This document shows, piece after piece, positions 15,077 through 23,677 of a DNA stretch of 50,834 nt. Source of the stretch: Candidatus Bathyarchaeota archaeon. GTDB taxonomy: Archaea; Thermoproteota; Bathyarchaeia; TCS64. How positions within the stretch are numbered: the first letter of the stretch is position 1; each line of letters starts with the position of its first letter. A program made the translations under genes and the position numbers. The notes below the pieces were generated by a model. The model had not been told where the DNA came from and searched no databases. It worked only from the letters and a program-made list of their open reading frames with translations. The DNA lies in assembly GCA_026394265.1 (NCBI GenBank), contig JAPKYO010000025.1:1-50834 (forward strand), in the 5' to 3' direction.

Positions 15077-15559
15077 TTGGCGATCCGAGCCACCTATCCC
15101 CCCGGTGCCATGCACGAGGCCGCCGAGGTCTGCCTCAAGTGCGGGGTTTGCTGCAACGTGGCCCACAGTTGCCACGTTATGTACGACCACCGCTTCAACC
15201 CCCGGTACACATTCGTATACGACTGCCTCGCGTCGGAGAAGGGGGCCGCGAACCCCAACATCTGGATGTGCGTCAGCTGCCACAAGTGCGAGGAGACGTG
15301 CCCGTACGAGGTCTCCCCCGTGCACTTCATCGAGGCACTAAAGGGGGAGGCACTCAGAGGTGGCGCGGTCCACCCGACCATACGCGCCGAGGTGGCGCAG
15401 GTCGTGGCGACGGGTTTCGCCTTCCCACTCACGGGCGCCACCGAGAGGCAGAGGCAGACACTCAACCTCAAACCACTATCCGCGAAGCCGCTGGGGGAGC
15501 TGGCGAAGATCGCGGAGAAGACCGGGTTGGCCGCGAGGCTCAAGGAGGCACAGCCATGA
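15077..15559 (+). CDS. hdrC: HdrC-like iron-sulfur protein
   Basis: A 160-residue protein with two four-cysteine clusters: CLKCGVCCNVAHSC near residue 17 and CVSCHKCEETCPYEVSP near residue 66. The second is a canonical [4Fe-4S] motif; the first departs from the usual CxxCGxCxxxCP. Length and layout match the C subunit of heterodisulfide reductase and its relatives, which pass electrons to HdrB. The start is TTG 15077, with ATG 15110 as alternative. The stop overlaps hdrB by 4 bp, and fdhA overlaps hdrB in turn, so the three proteins are probably made together as a complex. Confidence 0.85.
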   Translation: MAIRATYPPGAMHEAAEVCLKCGVCCNVAHSCHVMYDHRFNPRYTFVYDCLASEKGAANPNIWMCVSCHKCEETCPYEVSPVHFIEALKGEALRGGAVHPTIRAEVAQVVATGFAFPLTGATERQRQTLNLKPLSAKPLGELAKIAEKTGLAARLKEAQP

Positions 15560-16443
15560 AGTACGCCCTCTTCCTCGGCTGCTTCATCCCCGTCCGACTC
15601 CCACACATCGAGGCCGTGGCCCGCAACGTCCTACCCCAGCTCGGCATCGAACTCGCCGACATCGAGGGATTCACGTGCTGCCCCGAGCCCGTCGGCTTCC
15701 TCACCGACAAGATGACGGGCCTCGCCATGGCCGCGAGGAACATAAGCCTCGCAGAGGAGGCCGGCCTGAACATAATCACCCTCTGCAACGGCTGCACATA
15801 CACCCTCAGGCAGGCGAACGAGACCCTGAAGACGGACCCCGCCCTGAGGGCGAAGGTGAACGAGGTGCTCTCCGAGACGGGCCACGAGTTCCGGGGCACC
15901 GTCGAAGTACGGCACTTCGCCCAGGTCCTATCCCGACGCGTCGGCTTCGAGGGGATACGTTTGGTCGTCAAGAGGCCCCTGACGGGGCTCCGGGTCGCCT
16001 GCCACCCAGGCTGCCACATACTCAGTCCACCCGGCGTGATGGGCTTCGACGACCCCCTCGACCCCATCGTGCTCGACGGCATGGTCTCCGCCCTCGGCGC
16101 CGAGCCCGTCGACTGGGACAAGAAGACTGGGTGTTGCGGCTGGACCCTCACAAACTACGGCGACCGCGAGTCCGCAAACAGGCTCCTCGGCGCGAAGCTC
16201 GACGCGATGCACGCCGCGGGGGCGGACTGCAGCGCGGTCATCTGCCCACAGTGCTTCTACCAGTTCGACACGGGCCAGATGCTCGCCGCGCGGGAGCTGA
16301 AGCTGGAGTACAGGGTCCCAACGATCTACTACCTTCAGCTGCTCGCCCTCGCCATGGGGCGCAGCCTCGACGAGGCTGGCATCAAGCAGCACAGGGTAAA
16401 GGACCCTGCGCTCGAGGAGAAACTCGGGAGGCTCACGGCTTGA
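15556..16443 (+). CDS. hdrB: HdrB-like subunit with two CCG domains
   Basis: A 295-residue protein carrying both cysteine-rich CCG domains. The first has C9, CC at 41-42 and CNGC. The second has HPGCH, TGCCGW and CPQC. In heterodisulfide reductases these bind the unusual non-cubane [4Fe-4S] clusters at which the disulfide is reduced. The ATG at 15556 overlaps the hdrC stop (ATGA). No HdrA flavoprotein is encoded nearby, so this is an HdrBC pair tied to a formate dehydrogenase-like subunit. The electron acceptor may be a heterodisulfide, another thiol/disulfide, or an unknown partner. Confidence 0.88.
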   Translation: MKYALFLGCFIPVRLPHIEAVARNVLPQLGIELADIEGFTCCPEPVGFLTDKMTGLAMAARNISLAEEAGLNIITLCNGCTYTLRQANETLKTDPALRAKVNEVLSETGHEFRGTVEVRHFAQVLSRRVGFEGIRLVVKRPLTGLRVACHPGCHILSPPGVMGFDDPLDPIVLDGMVSALGAEPVDWDKKTGCCGWTLTNYGDRESANRLLGAKLDAMHAAGADCSAVICPQCFYQFDTGQMLAARELKLEYRVPTIYYLQLLALAMGRSLDEAGIKQHRVKDPALEEKLGRLTA

Positions 16444-18458
16444 ATGTGACGACGGTCTGCCCGTACTGCGGCGTCGGCTGCCTGCTCTACCTCCACGTGA
16501 GGGACGGGCGCGTCGTCGGCGTCCTACCCCACCAGAGGGGCCCCGGTGAGGGCCGCCTCTGCATAAAGGGGTGGAGCGCCCACGAGTTCATACACCACCC
16601 GGACCGCCTGACGAAGCCCCTGATCCGCGAAGGCTCCGGGTTCCGCGAGGCAACGTGGGGGGAGGCACTCGACCTCGTCGCCTCGAAGATAAAGGCGTCG
16701 AAGGAGGCGTACGGGGCGGACTCCGTCGCCTTCCTCGCCTCCGCCAAGGCGACAAACGAGGAGAACTACCTCATGCAGAAGCTCGCAAGGGCCGCCGTGG
16801 GGACGAACAACATCGACCACTGCGCACGCCTCTGCCACAGCAGCACCGTCACCGGGATGACCAGGGCATTCGGCAGCGGCGCCATGACGAATAGCCAGGA
16901 GGACCTAGAGGAGGCGGACGCCTTCCTCGTCATCGGCTCAAACACCTCGGAGCAGCACCCCCTCCTCGCCAGAAGGATCATCAGGGCAGTCAAGAGGGGC
17001 GCCAAGCTGATCGTGGCGGACCCCCGGGACATTCCCCTCACCGAGTACGCCGCCATACACCTCCAGCACAGGCCGGGGACAGACATCGCCCTCCTCAACG
17101 CCATGATGAACGTCATCATCGCCGAGGGACTCCAAGACGACGCCTTCATCAAGACGCGTACCGAGGGCTACGAGGCGCTCAGGGAACACGTCCAGAAGTA
17201 CACGCCCGAGTACGCCGAGGGGATAACCCGCGTCCCCGCGGGGAAGATCAGGGAAGCCGCCCACATCTACGGCTCAGCCGATAGGGCGGCCCTCCTCTTC
17301 AGCATGGGCATAACCCAGCACATAACCGGCGTAAACAACGTCCTCAGCACAGCCAACCTCGCCATGCTCACCGGGAACATAGGACGACCCGGAACAGGCG
17401 TCAACCCACTAAGGGGGCAGAACAACGTTCAGGGAGCCTGCGACGTCGGCGCCCTCCCCGACCTCCTGCCCGGGTACCAGCGCGCAGCCGACCCAGAGGC
17501 GAGGAAGCGGCTGGGCGACGCCTGGGGGGCCACGATGCCCACCGAGCCGGGGCTGACCCTGACCGAGAAGGTGAACGGCGCCGGGGAGAAGGTCAAGGTC
17601 ATGTTCATCATGGGGGAGAACCCCCTCATGTCCGACCCCGACACAAACCACGTCCGGAAGCAGTTCGAGAAGTTCGACTTCCTCGTCGTCTCAGAGCTAT
17701 TCCTCAGCGAGACGGCGGCGGTCGCGGATGTCGTCCTTCCGGCGGTTAGCTTCGCGGAGAAGGATGGTACATTCACGGCGACGGATCGCCGCGTACAGCG
17801 GCTCCACAAGGCGATAGAGCCAATCGGAGACGCAAAGCCCGACTGGTGGATACTGAGCCAGCTCTCCACCCGCCTCGGCTACCCGATGAGGTACACGGGC
17901 CCCTCCGAGATAATGGACGAGATCGCCGCGATCTCCCCCATCTACCGCGGCGTGAGCTACGAGAGGCTGGATGGAGACGGCCTCAGGTGGCCCGTCCCCT
18001 CGAAGGAGCACCCGGGGACGCCGATACTACACGTCGAGAAGTTCAGCCGAGGCCTCGGCAGGTTCCACGTCGTCGAGCACAGGCCACCCGCGGAGGAGCC
18101 CGACGAGGAGTATCCGCTCCTATTGACGACGGGGCGCGTCCTCTTCCACTGGCACACGGGCACCATGACCCGCAGGAGCCCCACACTGACCGATCAGTTG
18201 AACGAGGCATTCGCCGAGATCAACGAGCGGGACGCCGAGAGGCTCGGCATCCACTTCGGGGACATGATCAGGATCGCGAGCAGGAGGGGGGAGATAACGC
18301 TGCGGGCACGCGTCACGGGCGGCATAATGGAGGGCGTCGTCTTCATACCCTTCCACTTCGCAGAGGCCCCCGCGAATGTCCTGACGAACAACGCCGTCGA
18401 CGCCGAGTCGAAGATACCCGAGTACAAGGCCTGCGCCGTCAGGGTCACGCGCGCCTAG
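16440..18458 (+). CDS. fdhA: Formate dehydrogenase-like molybdopterin oxidoreductase, catalytic subunit
   Basis: A 672-residue member of the DMSO reductase superfamily that binds bis-MGD. The N-terminal [4Fe-4S] motif CPYCGVGC is followed by a fourth cysteine in LCIKGW. At the catalytic position, HCARLCHSS, residue 132 is Cys where many formate dehydrogenases have selenocysteine; no in-frame TGA is used. Downstream are NPLRGQNNVQGACDVGALP, characteristic of formate dehydrogenases, and the C-terminal dinucleotide-binding domain with LTTGR. The preferred start is TTG 16440, overlapping the hdrB stop (TTGA), with GGGAGG eight bases upstream; GTG 16446 is possible. Formate oxidation to CO2 is the likely reaction, and a FocA-type channel gene lies 1.6 kb downstream. 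Confidence 0.9.
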   Translation: MNVTTVCPYCGVGCLLYLHVRDGRVVGVLPHQRGPGEGRLCIKGWSAHEFIHHPDRLTKPLIREGSGFREATWGEALDLVASKIKASKEAYGADSVAFLASAKATNEENYLMQKLARAAVGTNNIDHCARLCHSSTVTGMTRAFGSGAMTNSQEDLEEADAFLVIGSNTSEQHPLLARRIIRAVKRGAKLIVADPRDIPLTEYAAIHLQHRPGTDIALLNAMMNVIIAEGLQDDAFIKTRTEGYEALREHVQKYTPEYAEGITRVPAGKIREAAHIYGSADRAALLFSMGITQHITGVNNVLSTANLAMLTGNIGRPGTGVNPLRGQNNVQGACDVGALPDLLPGYQRAADPEARKRLGDAWGATMPTEPGLTLTEKVNGAGEKVKVMFIMGENPLMSDPDTNHVRKQFEKFDFLVVSELFLSETAAVADVVLPAVSFAEKDGTFTATDRRVQRLHKAIEPIGDAKPDWWILSQLSTRLGYPMRYTGPSEIMDEIAAISPIYRGVSYERLDGDGLRWPVPSKEHPGTPILHVEKFSRGLGRFHVVEHRPPAEEPDEEYPLLLTTGRVLFHWHTGTMTRRSPTLTDQLNEAFAEINERDAERLGIHFGDMIRIASRRGEITLRARVTGGIMEGVVFIPFHFAEAPANVLTNNAVDAESKIPEYKACAVRVTRA

Positions 18459-18649
18459 CGCTTGAACCGGGGCATCCACGCCCTGACGATGACGACTATG
18501 ATGAGGCAGACCATGAAGACCGTGGCGATGTTTATCACGTTCAGTATCTCCGCGGGGATGGTGAATGAGTCGAGTCCCCTCCGTATCAGCACCGTCATGG
18601 CGAAGGCGACGAGGGCGATCGCGGTCGTCTTGAACCTGTCTGCGAGCAT
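18455..18649 (-). CDS. Small two-helix membrane protein
   Basis: An approximately 64-residue protein with two hydrophobic segments (TAIALVAFAMTVLI and NIATVFMVCLIIVVIV) and a basic tail (WMPRFKR). It converges on fdhA, whose stop it overlaps by 4 bp. I start it at ATG 18649; a longer form to 18694 would overlap the divergent promoter. The family is not recognised. Confidence 0.55.
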   Translation of the reverse strand: MLADRFKTTAIALVAFAMTVLIRRGLDSFTIPAEILNVINIATVFMVCLIIVVIVRAWMPRFKR

Positions 18650-18695
18650 CACAGACGATGAACCGGTCCGTGGGTTTAACGGTTCCCCTATCAAG

Positions 18696-18706
18696 TGTTA
18701 ATAACC
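18696..18706. promoter_or_regulatory. Shared divergent TATA-like box
   Basis: GTGTTAATAACC is centred about 25 bp upstream of ATG 18727 on the plus strand. Its complement GTTATTAACAC lies about 50 bp before the minus-strand start at 18649, so one AT-rich core may serve both genes. Confidence 0.4.
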
Positions 18707-18726
18707 GCGACTCGGCGGGTTAGTCC

Positions 18727-19230
18727 ATGGTCAAGACTTACCACATGCGCCGCGGCGACAAGGAGATCAAGGACAAGGCGAAGCTGGGGAGGATCCTCAA
18801 GGAGACGAACTATGTGACCCTCGCCCTCGCGAACGGGAACGAGCCGTACATCGTCGCCCTGAGCCACAGCTACGACGAGGAGGCGGGGTGCCTCTACTTC
18901 CACTGCTCCTCGGAGGGCAAGAAACTCGACTACATGCGCGCAAACCCAGTCGTCTGGGGGCAGGCGCTCATCGACCACGGCTACAGCGAGGGGAATTGCA
19001 GTCACCTCTACGTCTCAGCCGTGTTCCGGGGACGCATCGAGTGGGTCGAGTCCCTCGACGAGAAGAGGCGCGTACTCAAGCACATGATCGAGCGCCAGGA
19101 CAAGAACCCCGCCGCGCTGATGCCGAGGCTGACGGGCGTCGACAGCAGCGGGGCCCTCGCCAAGACCGTCGTGGGCAAGATAGTCCTCCTCGAGCTAACG
19201 GGGAAGAAGTCCGCCGAGGTCACCTTCTAG
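18727..19230 (+). CDS. Pyridoxamine 5'-phosphate oxidase-like FMN-binding split-barrel protein (NimA-like)
   Basis: A 167-residue cytosolic protein of the split-barrel flavin-binding superfamily. The N-terminal MRRGDKEI, then VTLALANGNEPYIVALSHSYDEE and LYFHCSSEGKKLDYMRANP, match the NimA/nitroimidazole-resistance subgroup of PNPOx-like proteins. These bind FMN or a related cofactor such as F420 and reduce small substrates; the physiological substrate is usually unknown. The ATG lies about 25 bp after a TATA-like box, implying a leaderless mRNA. The link to the neighbouring formate genes is only positional. Confidence 0.8.
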   Translation: MVKTYHMRRGDKEIKDKAKLGRILKETNYVTLALANGNEPYIVALSHSYDEEAGCLYFHCSSEGKKLDYMRANPVVWGQALIDHGYSEGNCSHLYVSAVFRGRIEWVESLDEKRRVLKHMIERQDKNPAALMPRLTGVDSSGALAKTVVGKIVLLELTGKKSAEVTF

Positions 19231-19290
19231 CCCCACTCAGGTAACATTATAAACTGCCCCACTTTTCTCAGGCACAAGGAGAATCACTGC

Positions 19291-19827
19291 ATGGTTAACT
19301 GTGAGAAGTGCGGCGCCGAGTTGAAGGAGGGCGCGGTATTCTGCCAGAAGTGCGGCGCACCCGTCGCCTCAACGCCGGCGACCACCCAGGCGGGCGAGAA
19401 GGTGATCAACCTCGCGGGGTGGGGCGACAGGGTACTCGCCTACATCATCGACATGATCCTCGCCGGGATAGTCCTCGGAATCATAAAGTCGATCATATTC
19501 CTGCCCAGCTACTTCATCGGCGGGATGATGGGTGTCCCCGGCTACGTCCCGTGGAGCAACCTCGGCTTCGACAACCTGTTCTGGTTCGTCTACTTCCTCT
19601 TCATGGACCTGACCTACGGCCAGAGCATCGGCAAGATGGTGATGAAGCTCAAGGTGACTAACATGGACGGCGGCCCAATCGATCTCACCCAGGCCGCGAT
19701 CGAGGCATTCGGCAAGGCCTTCCTGCTCCCACTCGACCTGATCCTCGGCTGGATATTCAGCAACCAGAGGAGCCAGCGCATCTTCACCTACCTGGCGAAG
19801 ACGATAGTCGTCAAAAACAAGCAGTAG
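19291..19827 (+). CDS. Zinc-ribbon plus RDD-family membrane protein
   Basis: The 178 residues begin with a zinc ribbon, CEKCG...CQKCG (residues 4-24), followed by a short linker and an RDD domain. The RDD motif is GDRVLAYIIDMIL (about residues 49-61), and two further hydrophobic segments follow, with YGQSIGKMVMKLKV between them as in other RDD proteins. RDD proteins are poorly understood membrane proteins, some linked to ion or metal transport. A TATA box (CATTATAAAC at 19246-19255) and AAGGAG nine bases upstream of the ATG support this start. Confidence 0.85.
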   Translation: MVNCEKCGAELKEGAVFCQKCGAPVASTPATTQAGEKVINLAGWGDRVLAYIIDMILAGIVLGIIKSIIFLPSYFIGGMMGVPGYVPWSNLGFDNLFWFVYFLFMDLTYGQSIGKMVMKLKVTNMDGGPIDLTQAAIEAFGKAFLLPLDLILGWIFSNQRSQRIFTYLAKTIVVKNKQ

Positions 19828-19849
19828 CCGAGGCAGCCCCCACCGGGGG

Positions 19850-19969
19850 CTACTTCGCGACCTTTTTCATCGGCTGCCCGCAGCAGACGAGCTGACCGCC
19901 GCCGGATTCGAGGACCTGGACCTTGTTCCCGCATATCTCGCAGAGGTAGATCTCCTTCAACTTCGTCAT
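19850..19969 (-). CDS. Desulforedoxin-like rubredoxin-type iron protein, 39 aa
   Basis: A short gene read from ATG 19969 to TAG 19850. The product begins MTKLKEIYLCEICGNKV, then QLVCCGQPMKK. The CxxC plus adjacent CC arrangement is that of desulforedoxin and of the N-terminal domain of class I superoxide reductase, which ligates one Fe(SCys)4 centre. The length of 39 residues is close to the 37 of classical desulforedoxin. It probably shuttles single electrons. It lies convergent to the RDD gene and near the FDH and FocA genes. Confidence 0.8.
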   Translation of the reverse strand: MTKLKEIYLCEICGNKVQVLESGGGQLVCCGQPMKKVAK

Positions 19970-20101
19970 GTTGATCGATTTGAGTCTGGAAACCGCCGGT
20001 AATATCCTTGATCCCCAGCGTCAACGTCCCCCCTGAGGCGTATAGGCGGCAGGTTCTGAGATAGTTTATTATCATCCTTCATGAATCAGTAGGTAATCTC
20101 G

Positions 20102-20917
20102 ATGTCCCGTAAACCTGGTGAGATAGCAGAGCAAGTCTGCTCATCTTTCGGGAGCAAGATCAAGACGCCGATAGGTAAGGTGTTTCTGCTCGCCGTCCTC
20201 GCCGGGGCCTACGTCGGCTTCGGGGGCTACCTATTCGTAGTCGTATCAAGCGACGCAGCCGCGTACGTCGGCAGCGGGTTGGCAGCATTCATCGGGGGCG
20301 CGGTCTTCTCACTCGGCCTCATCCTCATTGTGCTGGGCGGCGGGGAGCTGTTCACGGGGAACGGGTTGATCACCGTCGCATGCCTATCGGGGAAGGCCCG
20401 GTTCACTGAGGTCCTCAAGAACTGGGGCGTTGTCTATATCGGGAACCTCGTCGGCTCGCTTCTGCTCGTCGGGCTCGTCTTCGCCGGCGGGAGCTACCTA
20501 GCCAACGGCGGGGCCATCGCGGTGCGCGCCATCCAGGTAGCGAATGTGAAGGTCAACCTGAGCTTCATGGATGCCCTGATCAGGGGGATACTCTGCAACT
20601 GGCTCGTCTGCCTCGCCATCTGGATCGCCAGCTCCGCCGAGGACACGACGGGCAAGATACTCGCGATCATCCCCCCCATCTCCGCGTTCGTCGCGATGAG
20701 CCTGGAGCACAGCGTCGCCAACATGTTCCTTATACCCCTTGGTATCCTGGCGGGCGGGGACGCCTCCCTAGTTCAGAAGGCGGGGGTCGACGCAACCAAC
20801 CTGAGTATATCCGGCTTCGTGGGGAACCTGATCCCCGTCACGCTTGGAAACCTGATAGGCGGCGCATTGTTCGTGGCGGCCGCCTACTGGTACATCTACC
20901 TCAAGGACCACAGCTAA
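20102..20917 (+). CDS. focA: Formate/nitrite transporter family channel (FocA/NirC)
   Basis: A 271-residue integral membrane protein with six hydrophobic segments that forms pentameric anion channels in this family. Diagnostic segments are LAGAYVGFGGYLF, the GGGELFTGN loop and NWGVVYIGNLVGS, as well as CNWLVCLAIW and the late LEHSVANMF with the conserved histidine of the pore. Known members pass formate, nitrite or hydrosulfide. The formate dehydrogenase-like operon 2 kb upstream makes formate the best guess. A TATA-like AGTTTATTATC at about 20061 supports the ATG at 20102. Confidence 0.9.
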   Translation: MSRKPGEIAEQVCSSFGSKIKTPIGKVFLLAVLAGAYVGFGGYLFVVVSSDAAAYVGSGLAAFIGGAVFSLGLILIVLGGGELFTGNGLITVACLSGKARFTEVLKNWGVVYIGNLVGSLLLVGLVFAGGSYLANGGAIAVRAIQVANVKVNLSFMDALIRGILCNWLVCLAIWIASSAEDTTGKILAIIPPISAFVAMSLEHSVANMFLIPLGILAGGDASLVQKAGVDATNLSISGFVGNLIPVTLGNLIGGALFVAAAYWYIYLKDHS

Positions 20918-21048
20918 GCCTCGCATCGACGGAGGCGTCTCAAAGTGTGCCTTTTTCAGACCTATCACCGGCCAAAACTAGCCAACTTCCGTTATTGGCA
21001 CGGGCCCTCTTCCAGATCTCCGACCCTACGCCTTGAGATATCCTCATA

Positions 21049-23493
21049 CTAGCCTTGACTGGGATATGGTTCTGCCCGACCAGCCCTCTTGGCTCTCCTC
21101 CTCTTCAAGACCATGAACGGCGTGATGATGATCACCGCAATTATCGCCGTTATTACCACGACACCGATCAGCGTGTTGGTACCCACCTCGCCTATGGTGT
21201 GGTATCCGCCGTCGACGATGGCGGCTCCGTTAGAGGGGCTCGTCGAGTTGGAGGCTTGGCTAGATATCGATATGCGTATGAGGAAAAGGTGTTCATCGAG
21301 TGCCGTCTCGTTGTTGACGTTCCAATAATAGTAGCCATCGCTGTCGGAAGCCTCCCTGATGCAGCTCCTGGCAATGTGCACGGCGTCTAGCCTCGCATAC
21401 TCCTTCCACGTCGCGTCGACCTCAACCCAACCGTATCTGGGCACGTATGCGGCGGACCACGCGTGCCCGTTATCGGTGTTGTCGCTCCCGCTCACCCCGT
21501 TGTAGGTGTTGCCCGTGATCGCGACGGCGGGTATCCCCGACGCGCGGCAGAGCGTTATGAAGAGGTTTGAGATGTCGACGCAGACCCCCTTCCTCAACGC
21601 CAGCGTCTGGGGCGCCGTGTACCGCTCCGTCGGCTCACCACTCATCGACGCGTTATATTTCTCGTGGTCATACTCTATATTATCAGCGACCCAGAAGTAG
21701 ATTGCCTGGATCTTACCCGACACGGTTGACTGGTTCGCGGTGAGGGAGCGGGACAGCTGCTTTATCGACGTGTCGTTCGTCTCCCAGTACTTCGCGTAGC
21801 CCGTGTAGCTGAGAAATTGGGGAGGTATGTCGTCCAGTGTACCGTTGAAGCCCTTTGTCAAGGTGGGGAGGGTCAGGATCTTCACGTTGAAGCGCACCAC
21901 GATGGTATAGTTCGCACCAGGACTCAACTCTAGGGGGCTGAACTTCGCCCTGAGGCCGCTGTCGGTGTAGGAGAGGCTTATGGGCGTCGGTTCTACGCTG
22001 AGAAGGGTGACATCCTGCGTGGGGAGCGTGGCGTATAGCCTGACGTCGAAGACGGGGGACCGATCCGCCTCCGCGCCGTTGTTGGTGAAGGTGTAGACCC
22101 CCTCGGCGTCGTATGAGGCGACGAGCCGTTTATTGTCCGAGGAGAGCACCTGGCTGGAGTACAGGTCGGTCGGGTGGACTAGGAAGGTGGTGTTCATTCG
22201 GGTGGCCCTGCAGTCATCTGCCTCGGGCACATCCAGGGACGCGGTCCAGTTCCCAGCGGTGTCCGGGGGGAACCTCACGGTGAATGAGCCATACGTGACG
22301 TTGCGTCTCACCCTCGCGTAGAGGCTGCCGTCCGGCCTAATCAGAGAGACCGATGCCTCGGCCTCGTGGACGGGCACGATCACGTAGTTGATGGATGCCT
22401 CCTTCGAGACCTCGATGTAGTCGGGCGCCACGTTGCAGGCCGTGATGGTGTCGTAGACTCGACGCGTCACGTCGATGGTGCAGTTCCTATACTGGGTCTT
22501 GGCGGCGTTGCCGTCGGTGTATGCCAGCGTGGCGTATACGTAGGATGAACCGGGGGATGAGGCGTTCACCGTGAATCGCAGGTACCTCGTCTCGAAGGGG
22601 CGTAGTTCACCCAACGCTGTTTGGCCCGCGCCGCTGAGGTTAAGCGAGGGCGGGGCGGCGACGGTGACGTTTACCCGGTGCGCCGCGTCGTTGCTGAGGT
22701 TCCCAACGGCGAGGATGACGTTTGTCGGAACCCCCGCCATGATCGTGGTCGTCCACTCGTCGATTGAGATACTCGGCGCGTATTCCCGGCTGCCCTGCTT
22801 CGCGACTAGGTCCGCGTTAAGGTAGTAGTTCGTGTCGTAGCCTACGTTCTGGGCGTGTGCGGAGAGCACGGTGGCGCCGTCCCGCGTCTTCTCAGCCTCT
22901 AGGAAGGAGGGCTCATACCTGCCAACTGAGAGCCAGCTCGGTACGACTATCCTCACCGACACAACTTCCTTGGGCGAGGTGTCCCACATGATCCACATCG
23001 CGACGTGGTACAACCCCGGTTGGCTCCCCCCGTTGTTCGTCACGCGGTTCTCGGCGTAGTAGCTGACCCTGAAGTAGCTGCTCTCCCCGGCACTGATCTC
23101 CCCCCTCAGCTTCACCGGGAGCCACCCGTTCTCGACCACGTAGTTTGTGCCGTAGTTCAGGGACCCCTCCTCGTCCTCCGTCGTTATGCCGTAGGCGCCG
23201 TCGCCGACGTAGACGTACCACGTGTCCCGGGTGTGATCTTTGTCGAGCCACGTGAAGCCATAGTCGATGGAGACTTGGACGGTCTTCTCATCGACGACCG
23301 TCACCGTGGTGTTGAACCTCTTCACGATGTGGTCCGTTGATTCGGTGACCGCGTGTACCGCCGCTTCGCCGATTGACGCCCGCACTGAGGGCGTGGGGAG
23401 TAGTGCTGAGCAGATGAGGAGGCATGATAATGCGAGCAGGATGCTGGTCTTCGGACGGTGTTTCGCGTGCCCTGCTCGGGTTGGCTGCTTCAG
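21049..23493 (-). CDS. Secreted, membrane-anchored transglutaminase-like protein (apparent CTG start)
   Basis: A large exoprotein. The reading frame continues upstream of GTG 23385 into a clear signal peptide (ILLALSCLLICSALL, then SVRA-S). The only initiation candidate there is CTG 23493, which has GGGGGAG five bases upstream; no ATG, GTG or TTG is in frame before a stop. The body has strand-rich domains, many N-glycosylation-type sequons, and a transglutaminase core with the Cys-His-Asp triad (KGVCVDISNLF, NGHAWSAAYV, WVEVDATW). A C-terminal hydrophobic segment and RRRAKR tail anchor it in the membrane. It may be a protease or cross-linking enzyme acting at the cell surface. A second such protein is encoded at 44371. 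Confidence 0.78.
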   Translation of the reverse strand: MKQPTRAGHAKHRPKTSILLALSCLLICSALLPTPSVRASIGEAAVHAVTESTDHIVKRFNTTVTVVDEKTVQVSIDYGFTWLDKDHTRDTWYVYVGDGAYGITTEDEEGSLNYGTNYVVENGWLPVKLRGEISAGESSYFRVSYYAENRVTNNGGSQPGLYHVAMWIMWDTSPKEVVSVRIVVPSWLSVGRYEPSFLEAEKTRDGATVLSAHAQNVGYDTNYYLNADLVAKQGSREYAPSISIDEWTTTIMAGVPTNVILAVGNLSNDAAHRVNVTVAAPPSLNLSGAGQTALGELRPFETRYLRFTVNASSPGSSYVYATLAYTDGNAAKTQYRNCTIDVTRRVYDTITACNVAPDYIEVSKEASINYVIVPVHEAEASVSLIRPDGSLYARVRRNVTYGSFTVRFPPDTAGNWTASLDVPEADDCRATRMNTTFLVHPTDLYSSQVLSSDNKRLVASYDAEGVYTFTNNGAEADRSPVFDVRLYATLPTQDVTLLSVEPTPISLSYTDSGLRAKFSPLELSPGANYTIVVRFNVKILTLPTLTKGFNGTLDDIPPQFLSYTGYAKYWETNDTSIKQLSRSLTANQSTVSGKIQAIYFWVADNIEYDHEKYNASMSGEPTERYTAPQTLALRKGVCVDISNLFITLCRASGIPAVAITGNTYNGVSGSDNTDNGHAWSAAYVPRYGWVEVDATWKEYARLDAVHIARSCIREASDSDGYYYWNVNNETALDEHLFLIRISISSQASNSTSPSNGAAIVDGGYHTIGEVGTNTLIGVVVITAIIAVIIITPFMVLKRRRAKRAGRAEPYPSQG

Positions 23494-23677
23494 TGACGCT
23501 CCCCCCGTGCACTTATCTTCTTCAACGATTTATCTTATTCATTGTGAGCTGAAAGAATCTCCCGCTCATCGTGGCAGTCGCGTGCTGGTACGTCTACTCA
23601 AAGGACTCTGAACTTCATAGAATACTTTCACGCCCCCTCTTGTTCTCGGAGTTTCAAAGCTCAGCCTTGTAAGCTGA

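Noticed and set aside
16831..16837. Selenocysteine in the formate dehydrogenase
   Set aside because: The catalytic position is a normal TGC cysteine codon and the frame has no internal TGA.
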